Positions 53,274 through 62,008 of a stretch of DNA of 64,000 nucleotides are shown piece after piece (positions within the stretch are counted from its first letter, which is position 1; every line of letters starts with the position of its first letter). Made by a program: the position numbers and the translations under genes. The notes beneath the pieces are model-generated. The model saw nothing but the letters and a program-made list of their open reading frames with translations. It was not told the DNA's origin and did no database searches. This DNA comes from Maridesulfovibrio zosterae DSM 11974 (GTDB lineage Bacteria > Desulfobacterota > Desulfovibrionia > Desulfovibrionales > Desulfovibrionaceae), in the NCBI RefSeq assembly GCF_000425265.1, contig NZ_AUDC01000010.1:558001-622000 (forward strand), given 5' to 3'.

Positions 53274-54704
53274 ATGATTATTACGTGTTCCAACTGTGAG
53301 ACCAAGTTCAATTTACCGGAAAGTAAAATTCCGGCTGGCGGAGCAAAGGTTAAATGTTCCAAATGCGGAAATATTTTTAAGGTAACTCCTCCGGCTCAAG
53401 AGCCCGAAGACGAAGTTGCGTCTTTGCTTGAAGAGCAGGTTCAGGAGGAACAGGCTCCACCTGCGCCTAAGCCGCAGCCTAAACCTAAACCAAAGCCGGC
53501 ACCAAAACCTGCACCAAAACCAGAGCCAGAGCCAGAACCAGAACCGGAACCTGAAGCTCCAGTAGAAGAAGATTTGTCATTTGACGATGATCTTTTCAGT
53601 GAAGCTGAAAGTGAACTTGGTGATGATCTTGATGATGATCTTTTCGGTGAGATGGATGCAGACAGTGACTCTGTCGGCGGTGGTGAATCTGATGACTTAG
53701 AAGATGATTTATTCGGTTCAGCCGATAATTCAGATGATGCTGAGATTGGTGCAGACCTGTTTGACGATGATGATTCTATGGGAGATTCAACCGTAGGTGA
53801 GGCTGCCGGAGAAGATGATTTCGATATAGACGATGAATTGTTCGGAGATGACGAAGAGTCTGAAGTTCCTGATGTTGAGGAAGAAGATCCCTTTGACGAC
53901 GACGCCTTGTTTGGTGAAGACGATGAAGATAGTGAAGACTTTTCGGAAGATGAACTTTTTGGTGATGATGCAGAGATTGAAGAAGATGATGTAGATGCTG
54001 AGGATGATGATTTCGGCGATGACGAAGACTTTGAAGATGAAGATTTTCAAGAAGATGACGGACTGTCACTAGATGATGGCGAGATTGTCGGCTTTGATCT
54101 TGATGATGATCTCGATGCCTTGCCTGGTAAAAAGAAGGGTAAGAAAAAAGGAAAGGGAATGATCATCATTTTGATCATCCTGTTACTTTTTGCCAGTGGT
54201 GCAGGAGCTGCATGGTATCTCAAAATATGGGAAAAACTTCCTTTCAGTGTTCCGTTTGTGACTTCTGATGATGCTGGGAACAGTGATCAAAATGAACCTC
54301 CATCTAAGCGTTTCAGTAAGTTTTCTTTTAAGGATTTGCGTCAGTTTTACGTAAATAATGATAAAGCCGGTCAGCTCTTTATTATTGAAGGTAAAGTGGT
54401 TAATAACTTTGCTAAGCCTAAAGAACTTATAGAAGTTGAAGCTCAGCTTTTTGATGACAAAGGTACAGTTCTGGATTCTCGACGACTGCTTTGCGGGAAC
54501 ACTCTTTCTTTGTTTCAGCTTGAGGTGCAGTCCAAAGAAGAAATTGAGGCAGGACTTGCTTCAAAAGTAGGAGTTCTTTCAAATAACACATTGCTTAAGC
54601 CCGGCATGGATACACCGTTTATGGTTGTATTTTTTAAGCCTTCGCCAGCAGTTAAAGAGTATGTAATCAACGTTGTTGACGCGAAAGAGCCACCTAAGAA
54701 ATAA
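53274..54704 (+). CDS. Zinc-ribbon (MJ0042) / DUF3426 membrane protein with acidic repeats
   Basis: A 476-residue protein in four parts. Residues 1-40 are an MJ0042-type zinc ribbon (CSNCETKF...KVKCSKCGNIFKV). About 63-98 is a PKP/PEP repeat. About 100-285 is extremely acidic and contains seven copies of a D/E-x-LF[GSD] motif (DDDLFGEM, EDDLFGSA, DDELFGDD and others). A Lys-rich stop (KKKGKKKGKG) precedes a membrane segment (about 295-318), after which comes a DUF3426 domain (FIIEGKVVNNF; LKPGMDTPFMVVF). The acidic part would lie in the cytoplasm, the DUF3426 domain outside. Function unknown. A terminator follows. Confidence 0.85.
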   Translation: MIITCSNCETKFNLPESKIPAGGAKVKCSKCGNIFKVTPPAQEPEDEVASLLEEQVQEEQAPPAPKPQPKPKPKPAPKPAPKPEPEPEPEPEPEAPVEEDLSFDDDLFSEAESELGDDLDDDLFGEMDADSDSVGGGESDDLEDDLFGSADNSDDAEIGADLFDDDDSMGDSTVGEAAGEDDFDIDDELFGDDEESEVPDVEEEDPFDDDALFGEDDEDSEDFSEDELFGDDAEIEEDDVDAEDDDFGDDEDFEDEDFQEDDGLSLDDGEIVGFDLDDDLDALPGKKKGKKKGKGMIIILIILLLFASGAGAAWYLKIWEKLPFSVPFVTSDDAGNSDQNEPPSKRFSKFSFKDLRQFYVNNDKAGQLFIIEGKVVNNFAKPKELIEVEAQLFDDKGTVLDSRRLLCGNTLSLFQLEVQSKEEIEAGLASKVGVLSNNTLLKPGMDTPFMVVFFKPSPAVKEYVINVVDAKEPPKK

Positions 54705-54803
54705 CCATTTGTAATAAGTATTCTCATGACTCTCTCCATAAAGAATTTAAGAAGTTGAGTTTGTTGCATAATTATTACAATTTGTTTTATAAAAATTAAT
54801 TAC

Positions 54804-54843
54804 GGGAGACCTGACTATCTGTGTCAGTGTCTCCCTGTTTTAT
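54804..54843 (+). terminator. Terminator after the DUF3426 gene
   Basis: GGGAGAC-CTGAC pairs with GTCAG-(T)-GTCTCCC around a seven-base loop, followed by TGTTTTATATTT. It lies just before the radA leader. Confidence 0.75.
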
Positions 54844-54926
54844 ATTTAATGCCGTGTAATAAAATTGGGGGGAGTAAGAGCTTCCCCGCTGTTTTGGGTC
54901 CTGAATGGTTGCCGGAGGCAAACAAG

Positions 54927-56249
54927 ATGAAAACGAAAGATGTATATATTTGCTCTAATTGCGGTGCCCAGACGATTAAGTGGCAGGGACAGTGTCCACG
55001 ATGCAGTGAGTGGAACACTCTTCAGGAGAAGGTGGTTGTCCGTCGTAAAGGAGGTGTGAGTCATGCCTTAACAGCTAATCTGGCTGTTTCGCTGGCGGAT
55101 ATTTCAGTAGAGCATACCGAGGCTCGTTCAACTGGGTTTAAACCTCTTGATACCGTTTTGGGCAAAGGTTTTGTTCCAGGCGGAGCAGTGCTGCTTGGTG
55201 GCGAACCTGGTATAGGCAAATCCACATTATTACTACAGCTTGCTGCGGCGCAGGCGCAGATGGGTAATAAATCTGTATACTTCTCAGGTGAGGAATCTTT
55301 GGCTCAGATCAGAGGACGTGCCGAGAGGTTGGGATTGCTTGAATCAGGACTGCTCGCTGTAGCATCGACCAATGCTGAAGAGGTCTTGTCACTGTTGGAG
55401 GGCCCTGAAAAACCTGATCTGATGATTATTGACTCCGTTCAGACACTAACCTCTCCCAGAGCTGACGGTATACCCGGCAGCGTAAGTCAGGTACGAGCTG
55501 TTTCCTCAGAATTAGTTGAGGCAGCGAAAAAGACCAGCACCACTTTGGTGATTGTGGGACATGTGACCAAAGACGGACAGATTGCCGGGCCGAAGCTTTT
55601 AGAACATATGGTTGATACTGTTTTGTATCTTGAAGGTGACCGCAAGCACATGATGCGTATTATGCGGGTTCTTAAAAACAGATTTGGCCCAAGTGATGAG
55701 CTGGTAGTTTTTTCCATGCGTGAGTCCGGTATGGAGATTGTTGAAGATCCATCTACTCTTTTTCTTGGTGATCGTGATGATTCCTGTTCCGGGGCTGCTG
55801 TTGTAATGGCTATGGATGGGCACAAACCTTTTGCTGTTGAAGTTCAGGCTTTAGCCAGCCGTACGGTTCTTTCGATTCCGCGTCGCACTGCTTTGGGTTT
55901 TGATACCAATCGGTTGAACCTTATTCTAGCTGTGTTGGAAAAACGGCTCAATTTAAACTTGGGTCAGCTTGATATTTATGCAAAGATCGGCGGTGGACTA
56001 GCAATGCGTGACCCGGGACTTGATCTTGGAGTCGTGGCATCAGTGTTGTCATCTTTTTATGATCTTCCATTGCAGGCAGGATCAGTTTTCTGGGGTGAAG
56101 TTGATCTTAACGGACGTATCAGACCTGCATCTGGTGGGGAAACCCGTATGAAACAAGCGCAACGTTTAGGATATGGGCCGATTTTTCACTCTGAAAGTTG
56201 CCGTACTTTGGATGAACTACAATCCAAATTGTTTGGCCCTAATGAATAA
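54927..56249 (+). CDS. radA: DNA repair protein RadA
   Basis: A 440-residue RecA-like helicase that extends recombination intermediates. It has the N-terminal zinc finger (Cys9, Cys12, Cys23, Cys26), Walker A GGEPGIGKST (about 91-100), Walker B region LMIIDSVQT, the RadA-specific KNRFGP motif near 250, and a Lon-like C-terminal domain (FAVEVQALAS; GDLDLGVVAS-type GLDLGVVAS). I start at 54927, where GGAGG stands eight bases upstream and the zinc finger begins normally; an upstream frame opening from 54849 is not conserved-looking. Confidence 0.95.
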   Translation: MKTKDVYICSNCGAQTIKWQGQCPRCSEWNTLQEKVVVRRKGGVSHALTANLAVSLADISVEHTEARSTGFKPLDTVLGKGFVPGGAVLLGGEPGIGKSTLLLQLAAAQAQMGNKSVYFSGEESLAQIRGRAERLGLLESGLLAVASTNAEEVLSLLEGPEKPDLMIIDSVQTLTSPRADGIPGSVSQVRAVSSELVEAAKKTSTTLVIVGHVTKDGQIAGPKLLEHMVDTVLYLEGDRKHMMRIMRVLKNRFGPSDELVVFSMRESGMEIVEDPSTLFLGDRDDSCSGAAVVMAMDGHKPFAVEVQALASRTVLSIPRRTALGFDTNRLNLILAVLEKRLNLNLGQLDIYAKIGGGLAMRDPGLDLGVVASVLSSFYDLPLQAGSVFWGEVDLNGRIRPASGGETRMKQAQRLGYGPIFHSESCRTLDELQSKLFGPNE

Positions 56250-56265
56250 ATTTTAGGTAATATAT

Positions 56266-57369
56266 ATGAAAAAAGTCTTTTTAGTCGCCGGAGCTCGTCC
56301 TAATTTAATGAAAGTGGCTCCTATTTTTCGCGCCGCCAGAACTCTTGAATCAATTGAGTGTGAAATGGTCTACACTGGTCAGCATTACGACCGTCAGATG
56401 TCACAGGTCTTTTTTGAAGATCTTGATATTGCCAAGCCTAAATTTAATATGGGCAAGTCTACTGGAACACATGCTGAGCAGACAGGTGCGATTATGATCG
56501 CATTTGAAAGAATGTGTATGGAAGAAAAACCTGATCTTGTGGTTGTCGTTGGTGATGTTAACTCTACGCTGGCCTGCTCGATTACAGCCCGCAAACTGCA
56601 TATTCCTGTTGCCCATGTTGAAGCTGGCCTTCGCAGCGGTGATATGGATATGCCGGAAGAGATTAACCGTATGGTTACGGATTCTGTTAGCAATTTATTT
56701 TTTACTACTGAAAATCACGGGCACGAAAATTTGCTCCGCGAGGGCAAAAGTGCGGACAGTATTTTTCATGTAGGTAACGTGATGATCGATAATCTTTTCC
56801 ATAACGTCGATCGCCTTGGACCTGAAGTTATTGAGAATTATGAATGCCGTGAATTGAAAGAAAAAATCGGCAGGTATGGATTCATGACATTGCACCGGCC
56901 TTCCAATGTGGACTGTAAAGAAGTGCTTGAAGGAATTGTTGCTGCGCTCAATAAAATTTCTGAAGATTTACCGCTTTTATTTCCAATACATCCGCGTACT
57001 GAAAAAATGATGCAGCAGTTCGGGATTTCATTTTTAGAGAATGTGCATACCTTTCCACCTCTTTCTTTTAGAGAATCCTTATACTTATGGAAAGACGCAC
57101 AGGTTGTTATCACTGATAGCGGCGGATTACAGGAAGAGACTACTGCGCTTGGAGTACCTTGCGTTACTGTTAGAGAGAATACAGAGCGGCCAGTAACTAT
57201 TGAGCAGGGAACTAATGCTCTTGCAGGGATATCCGGTGAAAATATATTACGGGAAGTTGCAGTTGCATTGAAAAAGACCGGGAATCCTGCTCCTGAAATT
57301 GAAGGATGGGATGGTCATGCTTCAGAACGCATCTGGCAAGTGCTAATTGAATATTTAAGTTGTAATTAA
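56266..57369 (+). CDS. wecB: UDP-N-acetylglucosamine 2-epimerase (non-hydrolysing)
   Basis: A 367-residue WecB/MnaA enzyme that converts UDP-GlcNAc to UDP-ManNAc for surface polysaccharide. Visible motifs: GARPNLMKVAPIFRA, TGQHYDRQMSQVFFEDL, VVVVGDVNSTLACS, HVEAGLRSGDMDMPEEINR, and TDSGGLQEETTALGVPCVTVRENTERP. It lies 16 bases after radA and before a mechanosensitive channel. No other polysaccharide genes are adjacent. Confidence 0.94.
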   Translation: MKKVFLVAGARPNLMKVAPIFRAARTLESIECEMVYTGQHYDRQMSQVFFEDLDIAKPKFNMGKSTGTHAEQTGAIMIAFERMCMEEKPDLVVVVGDVNSTLACSITARKLHIPVAHVEAGLRSGDMDMPEEINRMVTDSVSNLFFTTENHGHENLLREGKSADSIFHVGNVMIDNLFHNVDRLGPEVIENYECRELKEKIGRYGFMTLHRPSNVDCKEVLEGIVAALNKISEDLPLLFPIHPRTEKMMQQFGISFLENVHTFPPLSFRESLYLWKDAQVVITDSGGLQEETTALGVPCVTVRENTERPVTIEQGTNALAGISGENILREVAVALKKTGNPAPEIEGWDGHASERIWQVLIEYLSCN

Positions 57370-57451
57370 TATAAGAAGTATTTTCATATTAATGTTCTTT
57401 AGCTATATTAATTAGCTTATGTTTTTTCTGATTTGAATAAGGGGATGTTTT

Positions 57452-59104
57452 ATGTTTGGCGGTACTGGAAAGTATTTTTTTTCTATCCTTTTGATTTTTC
57501 TATCTGCCTTGCCGGCATATGGGTCAAATATCTTTCCTCTTGAGCCGCCAGATACTTCCAGCCCTAAAGCAACTCTTAGAAGTTTCATTCATTATACAGA
57601 TGAGCTTTACGCAGAGGCAACTGCTGATAATGCGAAAGACAATATAGTTCTTTTAAAAGAATATTTGCAAAGGGCTGAGCGCTGTTTCAATCTTAGTCTG
57701 GTCCCGCCGACTTTACGGGACAGTGTCAGTATTGAATCTGTCTTGCGCCTGCGGGAAATCCTGGATCGCATTGAGCTGCCGGATATGAACGATGTTCCTG
57801 ATAAACATGATGTAAAGAAACAGGGCGTGCTGCTCTGGCGTATTCCACATACTGAGATTAAAATAGGCAAGGTTGTAGACGGGCCAAGAATAGGCTCTTT
57901 TTTATTCACCCCTGAGACTGTAGAGAGGTTGGAAGGCTTTTATTATGAAGTCAAAGACTTGCCCTATCGCAGTGACAAGAGTGAGGGGTATAGAGGATTT
58001 TATGAGCAATACATCTATTCATCCGGTTGGATGATTCCAGATGGCTTCTTGAAGAGTCTTCCTGAGTGGATGCGTAAAGCATATTACGGGCAGGCTGTAT
58101 GGCAATGGATTGGATTGGATCTGATTATTCTTGTCTGTGCGTTTAGTCTCTGGCTTGTCTGGCTCTGGCACAGGACTCGTAGCTCCAGAAGTAGAAAGGC
58201 TAAGTGGCAGTTGGACAGGCTTATATTTCCTTTCTATGGAATGCTCCTTTGCGTTGTAATTAAGTATTTTGCAGTTGGCCAGATAATGATCACAGGGGAT
58301 ATTCTTGCCTATCTGACTATTTTTCTTGGTTTTTGGTTCTCAGTATCTGCCGGAGTGCTGATTATTATTGCCGGAAATGTTGTCATGCATGGCATTATTT
58401 CTTCAACTAAAATTAACGAAGAGGCCCTTGATGCAGATGTAATTAAACTTCTATGCCGTTTGGGAAGTTTCGGCCTGGTCTTTGTTCTTTTTTATAAGGT
58501 TGGCGGATATTTCGGAATTCCGGTTACAGCGATATTTGCATCTGCAGGTATTGCTGGTGTTGCTGTTGCACTGGCAGCCCGGGAAACACTGGCTAATTTT
58601 TTTGGAGGGGTATCTATTTTTATGGATCGTCCTTTCAGAGCAGGTGATTATATTGTTTTGGACAGTGGGGAAAGAGGGGAAGTCAAAGCTGTGGGGATGC
58701 GCAGTACACGTCTTCTCACTCGTGATGATATCATGATAACTATTCCCAACTCAGTAATTACCAATTCAAAAATTGTGAACCAGAGCATGCCGCTCCCATC
58801 ATTTAGAATAAGGATCAAATTAGGCGTTGCATATGGTACCGATCTTGATCAGCTGGAATCTATTTTGCTGGAACTGGCAAATGAAAACTCACTTGTTATC
58901 TCCAATCCTGAACCAAGAGTGAGGTTTAGAAATTTTGGTGATTCAGCTCTCGAGTTTGAATTACTCTGCTGGGCTTCACGACCTCATGATCGGGGGAAAT
59001 TAATTCATGAGCTTAACAAAGCAATTTATAGCAGATTGAATGTAGAAGGGATTAGTATACCTTTTCCACAACGTGAAATACATATTCATAAGACAGAAGA
59101 TTAG
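57452..59104 (+). CDS. MscS-family mechanosensitive ion channel with periplasmic N-domain
   Basis: A 550-residue membrane protein. A signal peptide (about 1-25) is followed by about 180 periplasmic residues, four or five membrane spans (about 215-390), and the MscS core: pore-lining helix GIAGVAVALAARETLANFFGG, then FMDRPFRAGDYIVLDSGERGEVKAVGMRSTRL and a soluble beta/alpha C-terminal domain. It should release solutes upon hypo-osmotic shock. The extra N-terminal domain makes it about twice the size of E. coli MscS. SD AAGGGG upstream. cysC starts five bases after the stop. Confidence 0.92.
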   Translation: MFGGTGKYFFSILLIFLSALPAYGSNIFPLEPPDTSSPKATLRSFIHYTDELYAEATADNAKDNIVLLKEYLQRAERCFNLSLVPPTLRDSVSIESVLRLREILDRIELPDMNDVPDKHDVKKQGVLLWRIPHTEIKIGKVVDGPRIGSFLFTPETVERLEGFYYEVKDLPYRSDKSEGYRGFYEQYIYSSGWMIPDGFLKSLPEWMRKAYYGQAVWQWIGLDLIILVCAFSLWLVWLWHRTRSSRSRKAKWQLDRLIFPFYGMLLCVVIKYFAVGQIMITGDILAYLTIFLGFWFSVSAGVLIIIAGNVVMHGIISSTKINEEALDADVIKLLCRLGSFGLVFVLFYKVGGYFGIPVTAIFASAGIAGVAVALAARETLANFFGGVSIFMDRPFRAGDYIVLDSGERGEVKAVGMRSTRLLTRDDIMITIPNSVITNSKIVNQSMPLPSFRIRIKLGVAYGTDLDQLESILLELANENSLVISNPEPRVRFRNFGDSALEFELLCWASRPHDRGKLIHELNKAIYSRLNVEGISIPFPQREIHIHKTED

Positions 59105-59109
59105 AGAGC

Positions 59110-59712
59110 GTGAGCACTATGGAACGGAATATAAAGAAATTTCGAGGGGAAGTTTCACGTCGGGATAGAGAAAATTTCTGCAAACACAGATCGGCTGTAT
59201 TTTGGTTCACAGGGCTGTCTGGGTCTGGGAAATCAACAATTGCTCATGGAGTAGAGAAGAATCTTTTTGATTTAGGTCTAAGGGCATATGTTTTTGATGG
59301 GGACAATGTCCGTCATGGTCTATGTAGTGATTTAAGTTTTTCTCATGCTGCGCGTACTGAAAATATCAGACGGATAGCTGAAGTTTCAAAGCTTTTTGTT
59401 GAAAACAGCACTATTTGTATGTGTGCATTTATATCTCCTCTTTTGACTGATCGTGAAATGGCAAGAGATATTGTGGGAGATGAAGATTTCTATGAAATTT
59501 TTGTAACCTGTCCTTTAGAGGTATGTGAGGACAGGGATGTTAAGGGCTATTACAAGCTTGCACGCGAAGGTAAAATTAAAAATTATACAGGGATTTCTGC
59601 GCCGTATGAAGCTCCTGAAAATCCTGATTTAAGTATCGATACAGACGTTGAAACCCTGGAAGAGTCTGTAGCGAAAGTTATGGAATTTATTCTAGAGAAA
59701 GTGAAGTTTTAG
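59110..59712 (+). CDS. cysC: Adenylylsulfate (APS) kinase
   Basis: A 200-residue kinase making PAPS from APS and ATP. The P-loop GLSGSGKST (35-43), DGDNVRHGLCSDLSFS, the ARTENIRRIAEVSKLF block and CAFISPLLTDREMARDI are intact. The call starts at GTG 59110; an ATG nine bases later is an equally good start. It is coupled to the channel gene five bases upstream. In an organism that respires sulfate, APS is also the dissimilatory substrate, so PAPS here presumably serves sulfation or assimilation. A terminator follows. Confidence 0.94.
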   Translation: MSTMERNIKKFRGEVSRRDRENFCKHRSAVFWFTGLSGSGKSTIAHGVEKNLFDLGLRAYVFDGDNVRHGLCSDLSFSHAARTENIRRIAEVSKLFVENSTICMCAFISPLLTDREMARDIVGDEDFYEIFVTCPLEVCEDRDVKGYYKLAREGKIKNYTGISAPYEAPENPDLSIDTDVETLEESVAKVMEFILEKVKF

Positions 59713-59725
59713 TTTTAAAGGTATA

Positions 59726-59766
59726 ATCCCATCCTATAAATTATAGGATGGGATACTTTTTTATTT
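59726..59766 (+). terminator. Intrinsic terminator of cysC
   Basis: ATCCCATCCTATAA and TTATAGGATGGGAT form a 14-bp inverted repeat with a one-base centre, followed by ACTTTTTTATTTTTTC. It reaches the stop codon of the convergent gene. Confidence 0.9.
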
Positions 59767-61878
59767 TTTCTTTATAGTAAAATTCCGTGGTTCAACGATT
59801 ATTGTTGATGTCTGCGACGGGATTTTATTTTTATTATTCGTTCCTGCCGAGAGGATGACCGGTGACCCCTGTTCCATATTTGAAAGCGGAATATTATATA
59901 AACCATTACCCGGTATAGTGCGCCAACCATTTAATTGTGTGATTGGCGAAAATCCATTTTTAACCATATAACTGCTATCTATGGCTGCATTCTGGATTCT
60001 CATAATACTGTTCTTTCCGACTCCGGTAAATGAGACTTGTAGTATTCCGACCCCTTTTGTTATACTAATATTTTGCATACTCGTAGCAGCTGTCAAAGGT
60101 TGTTTCGGTTGTGGCAACGGGGAGGTTGTGTATAAGATTTTGTGCAACTGATCTTTACTGTTTAATTTTAGTTTCAGGCTATTTCTTTGGAGTCCGGTGT
60201 CTTTTGCAAATGATGGGAAAATAATTTCGCAGCTACCTTTTCCTGTGACGTTCACACCGTACGCTGGAAAGCTGTACTCGTTAGAGTTTATTCTTATTTT
60301 TAAAACAGGATCTAATTCAGCTGTTTTTAGATTTTGCGCTCCTGCGATTTGCACTGTTGTTTTACTCCTGTCATCAAAAGCATAGAAAGCAAGGTTTGCT
60401 TCAGGAAGTCGCATCTCTTTGTCTTGCTTTTGTGGAGGTTCCGGTACTTCGAAAAAAGTATAAGAATACTGACCACCAACCCATAGATCTACCAGATCTA
60501 CCCATATTTGTTCTCTAAGCCCTTCAGACGTTTTAATGCAAAAAGGATTTTTTTTATCAGTTGCGTTATCAAGTGATTCGCATAATTTTTTAAAATGATC
60601 GCTAAATTTTGACCAACGGTTAGTTTGAACATCAATCGCCATGGTTACGAAATCAATTGCCAGGTTAGGATGTTTATTTATTCTGTAGGGTGACTCTATC
60701 CCATACTTTTTGAATGTCTTTCTTGCTCCCTTAACTATATCCGCTTGATCTTTACCTTCAAGTGGAACACCTGTTTCGTTGTGTACCACTGTTGTACGCG
60801 TTACAGCTACCAAATTGTTATTTTCGGGCGGGGTCCCTGGTACCATGAGTAGCAGATTAACATAATGCGTTCTGGGGACCATTACCCGTACTTTTGTTTC
60901 GCCATATTCTGAGGCTGTTTGCATTGCACCAAAACGAACTCTGATTGAATTATCTGAAATCCGACCAACTGTCATCAGGCTGTTGTAATCAGTTCCTGAT
61001 AGTTTAAGCATATCTTGCAGAGTTTTATCAAATCCAGTTTCAACACCGACGCTGTTGAAAGTTGCTTGCAATGCCATTGCCATTTGCAAAATGTCATTAT
61101 TGTTTCTGCTGAATGAAGCTTTTTCTAAATCTTCTGAAACAAGTAATGGAACGACAAATGGAGTTTTGTCAGAGTTTTTAGGACTACTTATTGTATTCTC
61201 TGTTATTCCTGAGAATCTATCTGGAAAAAAGGAAATGGTTGAATATGCATCATAGCGTGCATCATCTGCCATAGGTGTCAATGAAACTTGCATTCGTACA
61301 AGGTAAGGAGTGTAGCCTTTACGGTTGGAGGCATATTTTACATATTTATTTAACAGCCTTACTTCCTGGTAAAGTGCAGTTGCTGCTGAGTGTCGCATGC
61401 GGGCATTGATTTGATTTGGATTTGCAATAAACGGTGAATTGGATTGGTCTGTGATTTGTTGGTTTTGGCTTACTGATAAAGAATTCAAATCTGGCTGTTC
61501 GAATGTTTCAGTTCTGGTTGAACTTTTATTTTCTTGTTCACCAGTCTTTTTTGTCGTTGTTTCTTCGAAAGAAGTTAGTTTTTGGGTTAAAGCTAGTTTA
61601 AGATATGCATTTAGCGAATTCAGTATTTTGCGTTCTTCACTAAGCGTTGTAGGTATGGCTTCAAGTAAAGCTTTATCTGCATCCATAGGGAAGGAAGGTT
61701 GCATCTCATCTTGTATTTCATCCCAGGGAATAATCGAAATGACGCTTGCATCCACGGAGGCTACCTCCGATTGTTTCGAGCTGGTGAACCCTTTATCTCT
61801 AAAGGGTGATCTTTTACCACAGCTTAATGCTATTAATAGGCTTAACGACAGTACTAAGACAGCAAATCTTTTGAGCAT
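59761..61878 (-). CDS. Large orphan lipoprotein
   Basis: A 705-residue protein that I do not recognise. The start at 61878 (GGAGG five bases upstream) gives a clear lipoprotein signal, LIALSC (Cys19); the longer frame up to 62001 is not needed. A Ser/Thr/Gln-rich stretch (about 120-165) is followed by mixed alpha/beta sequence with RKGYTPYLVRMQVSLTPMADDARYDAYSTISFF and VGVETGFDKTLQDMLKLSG. Later parts look beta-rich and could be Ig-like (about 500-700: LSNMEQGSPVILSAGT). It probably sits at the periplasmic face of the outer membrane. No homologous neighbour suggests a function; the FabH-like gene is upstream on the same strand. Confidence 0.75.
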   Translation of the reverse strand: MLKRFAVLVLSLSLLIALSCGKRSPFRDKGFTSSKQSEVASVDASVISIIPWDEIQDEMQPSFPMDADKALLEAIPTTLSEERKILNSLNAYLKLALTQKLTSFEETTTKKTGEQENKSSTRTETFEQPDLNSLSVSQNQQITDQSNSPFIANPNQINARMRHSAATALYQEVRLLNKYVKYASNRKGYTPYLVRMQVSLTPMADDARYDAYSTISFFPDRFSGITENTISSPKNSDKTPFVVPLLVSEDLEKASFSRNNNDILQMAMALQATFNSVGVETGFDKTLQDMLKLSGTDYNSLMTVGRISDNSIRVRFGAMQTASEYGETKVRVMVPRTHYVNLLLMVPGTPPENNNLVAVTRTTVVHNETGVPLEGKDQADIVKGARKTFKKYGIESPYRINKHPNLAIDFVTMAIDVQTNRWSKFSDHFKKLCESLDNATDKKNPFCIKTSEGLREQIWVDLVDLWVGGQYSYTFFEVPEPPQKQDKEMRLPEANLAFYAFDDRSKTTVQIAGAQNLKTAELDPVLKIRINSNEYSFPAYGVNVTGKGSCEIIFPSFAKDTGLQRNSLKLKLNSKDQLHKILYTTSPLPQPKQPLTAATSMQNISITKGVGILQVSFTGVGKNSIMRIQNAAIDSSYMVKNGFSPITQLNGWRTIPGNGLYNIPLSNMEQGSPVILSAGTNNKNKIPSQTSTIIVEPRNFTIKKK

Positions 61879-62008
61879 TACTACCTCCATCTTTGCTTTA
61901 AAATAACATGTGACGAAGAATATGCAAGATGTGCTTATAAATAAAATAGGGTGAGAAAGTGATCCAAAAAAAGCCCGCTTTTGCAGTCTTTTAAGACACA
62001 TATGTTTT

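Noticed and set aside
53450-53570. DNA tandem repeat as a separate element
   Set aside because: The CCAAAACC/CCAGAGCC-like repetition encodes the Pro-Lys/Pro-Glu linker of the DUF3426 protein and needs no other explanation.
53440-54120. Antisense open frames in the acidic-repeat region
   Set aside because: They are low-complexity mirror translations (His/Leu/Arg-rich) of the repetitive coding strand.
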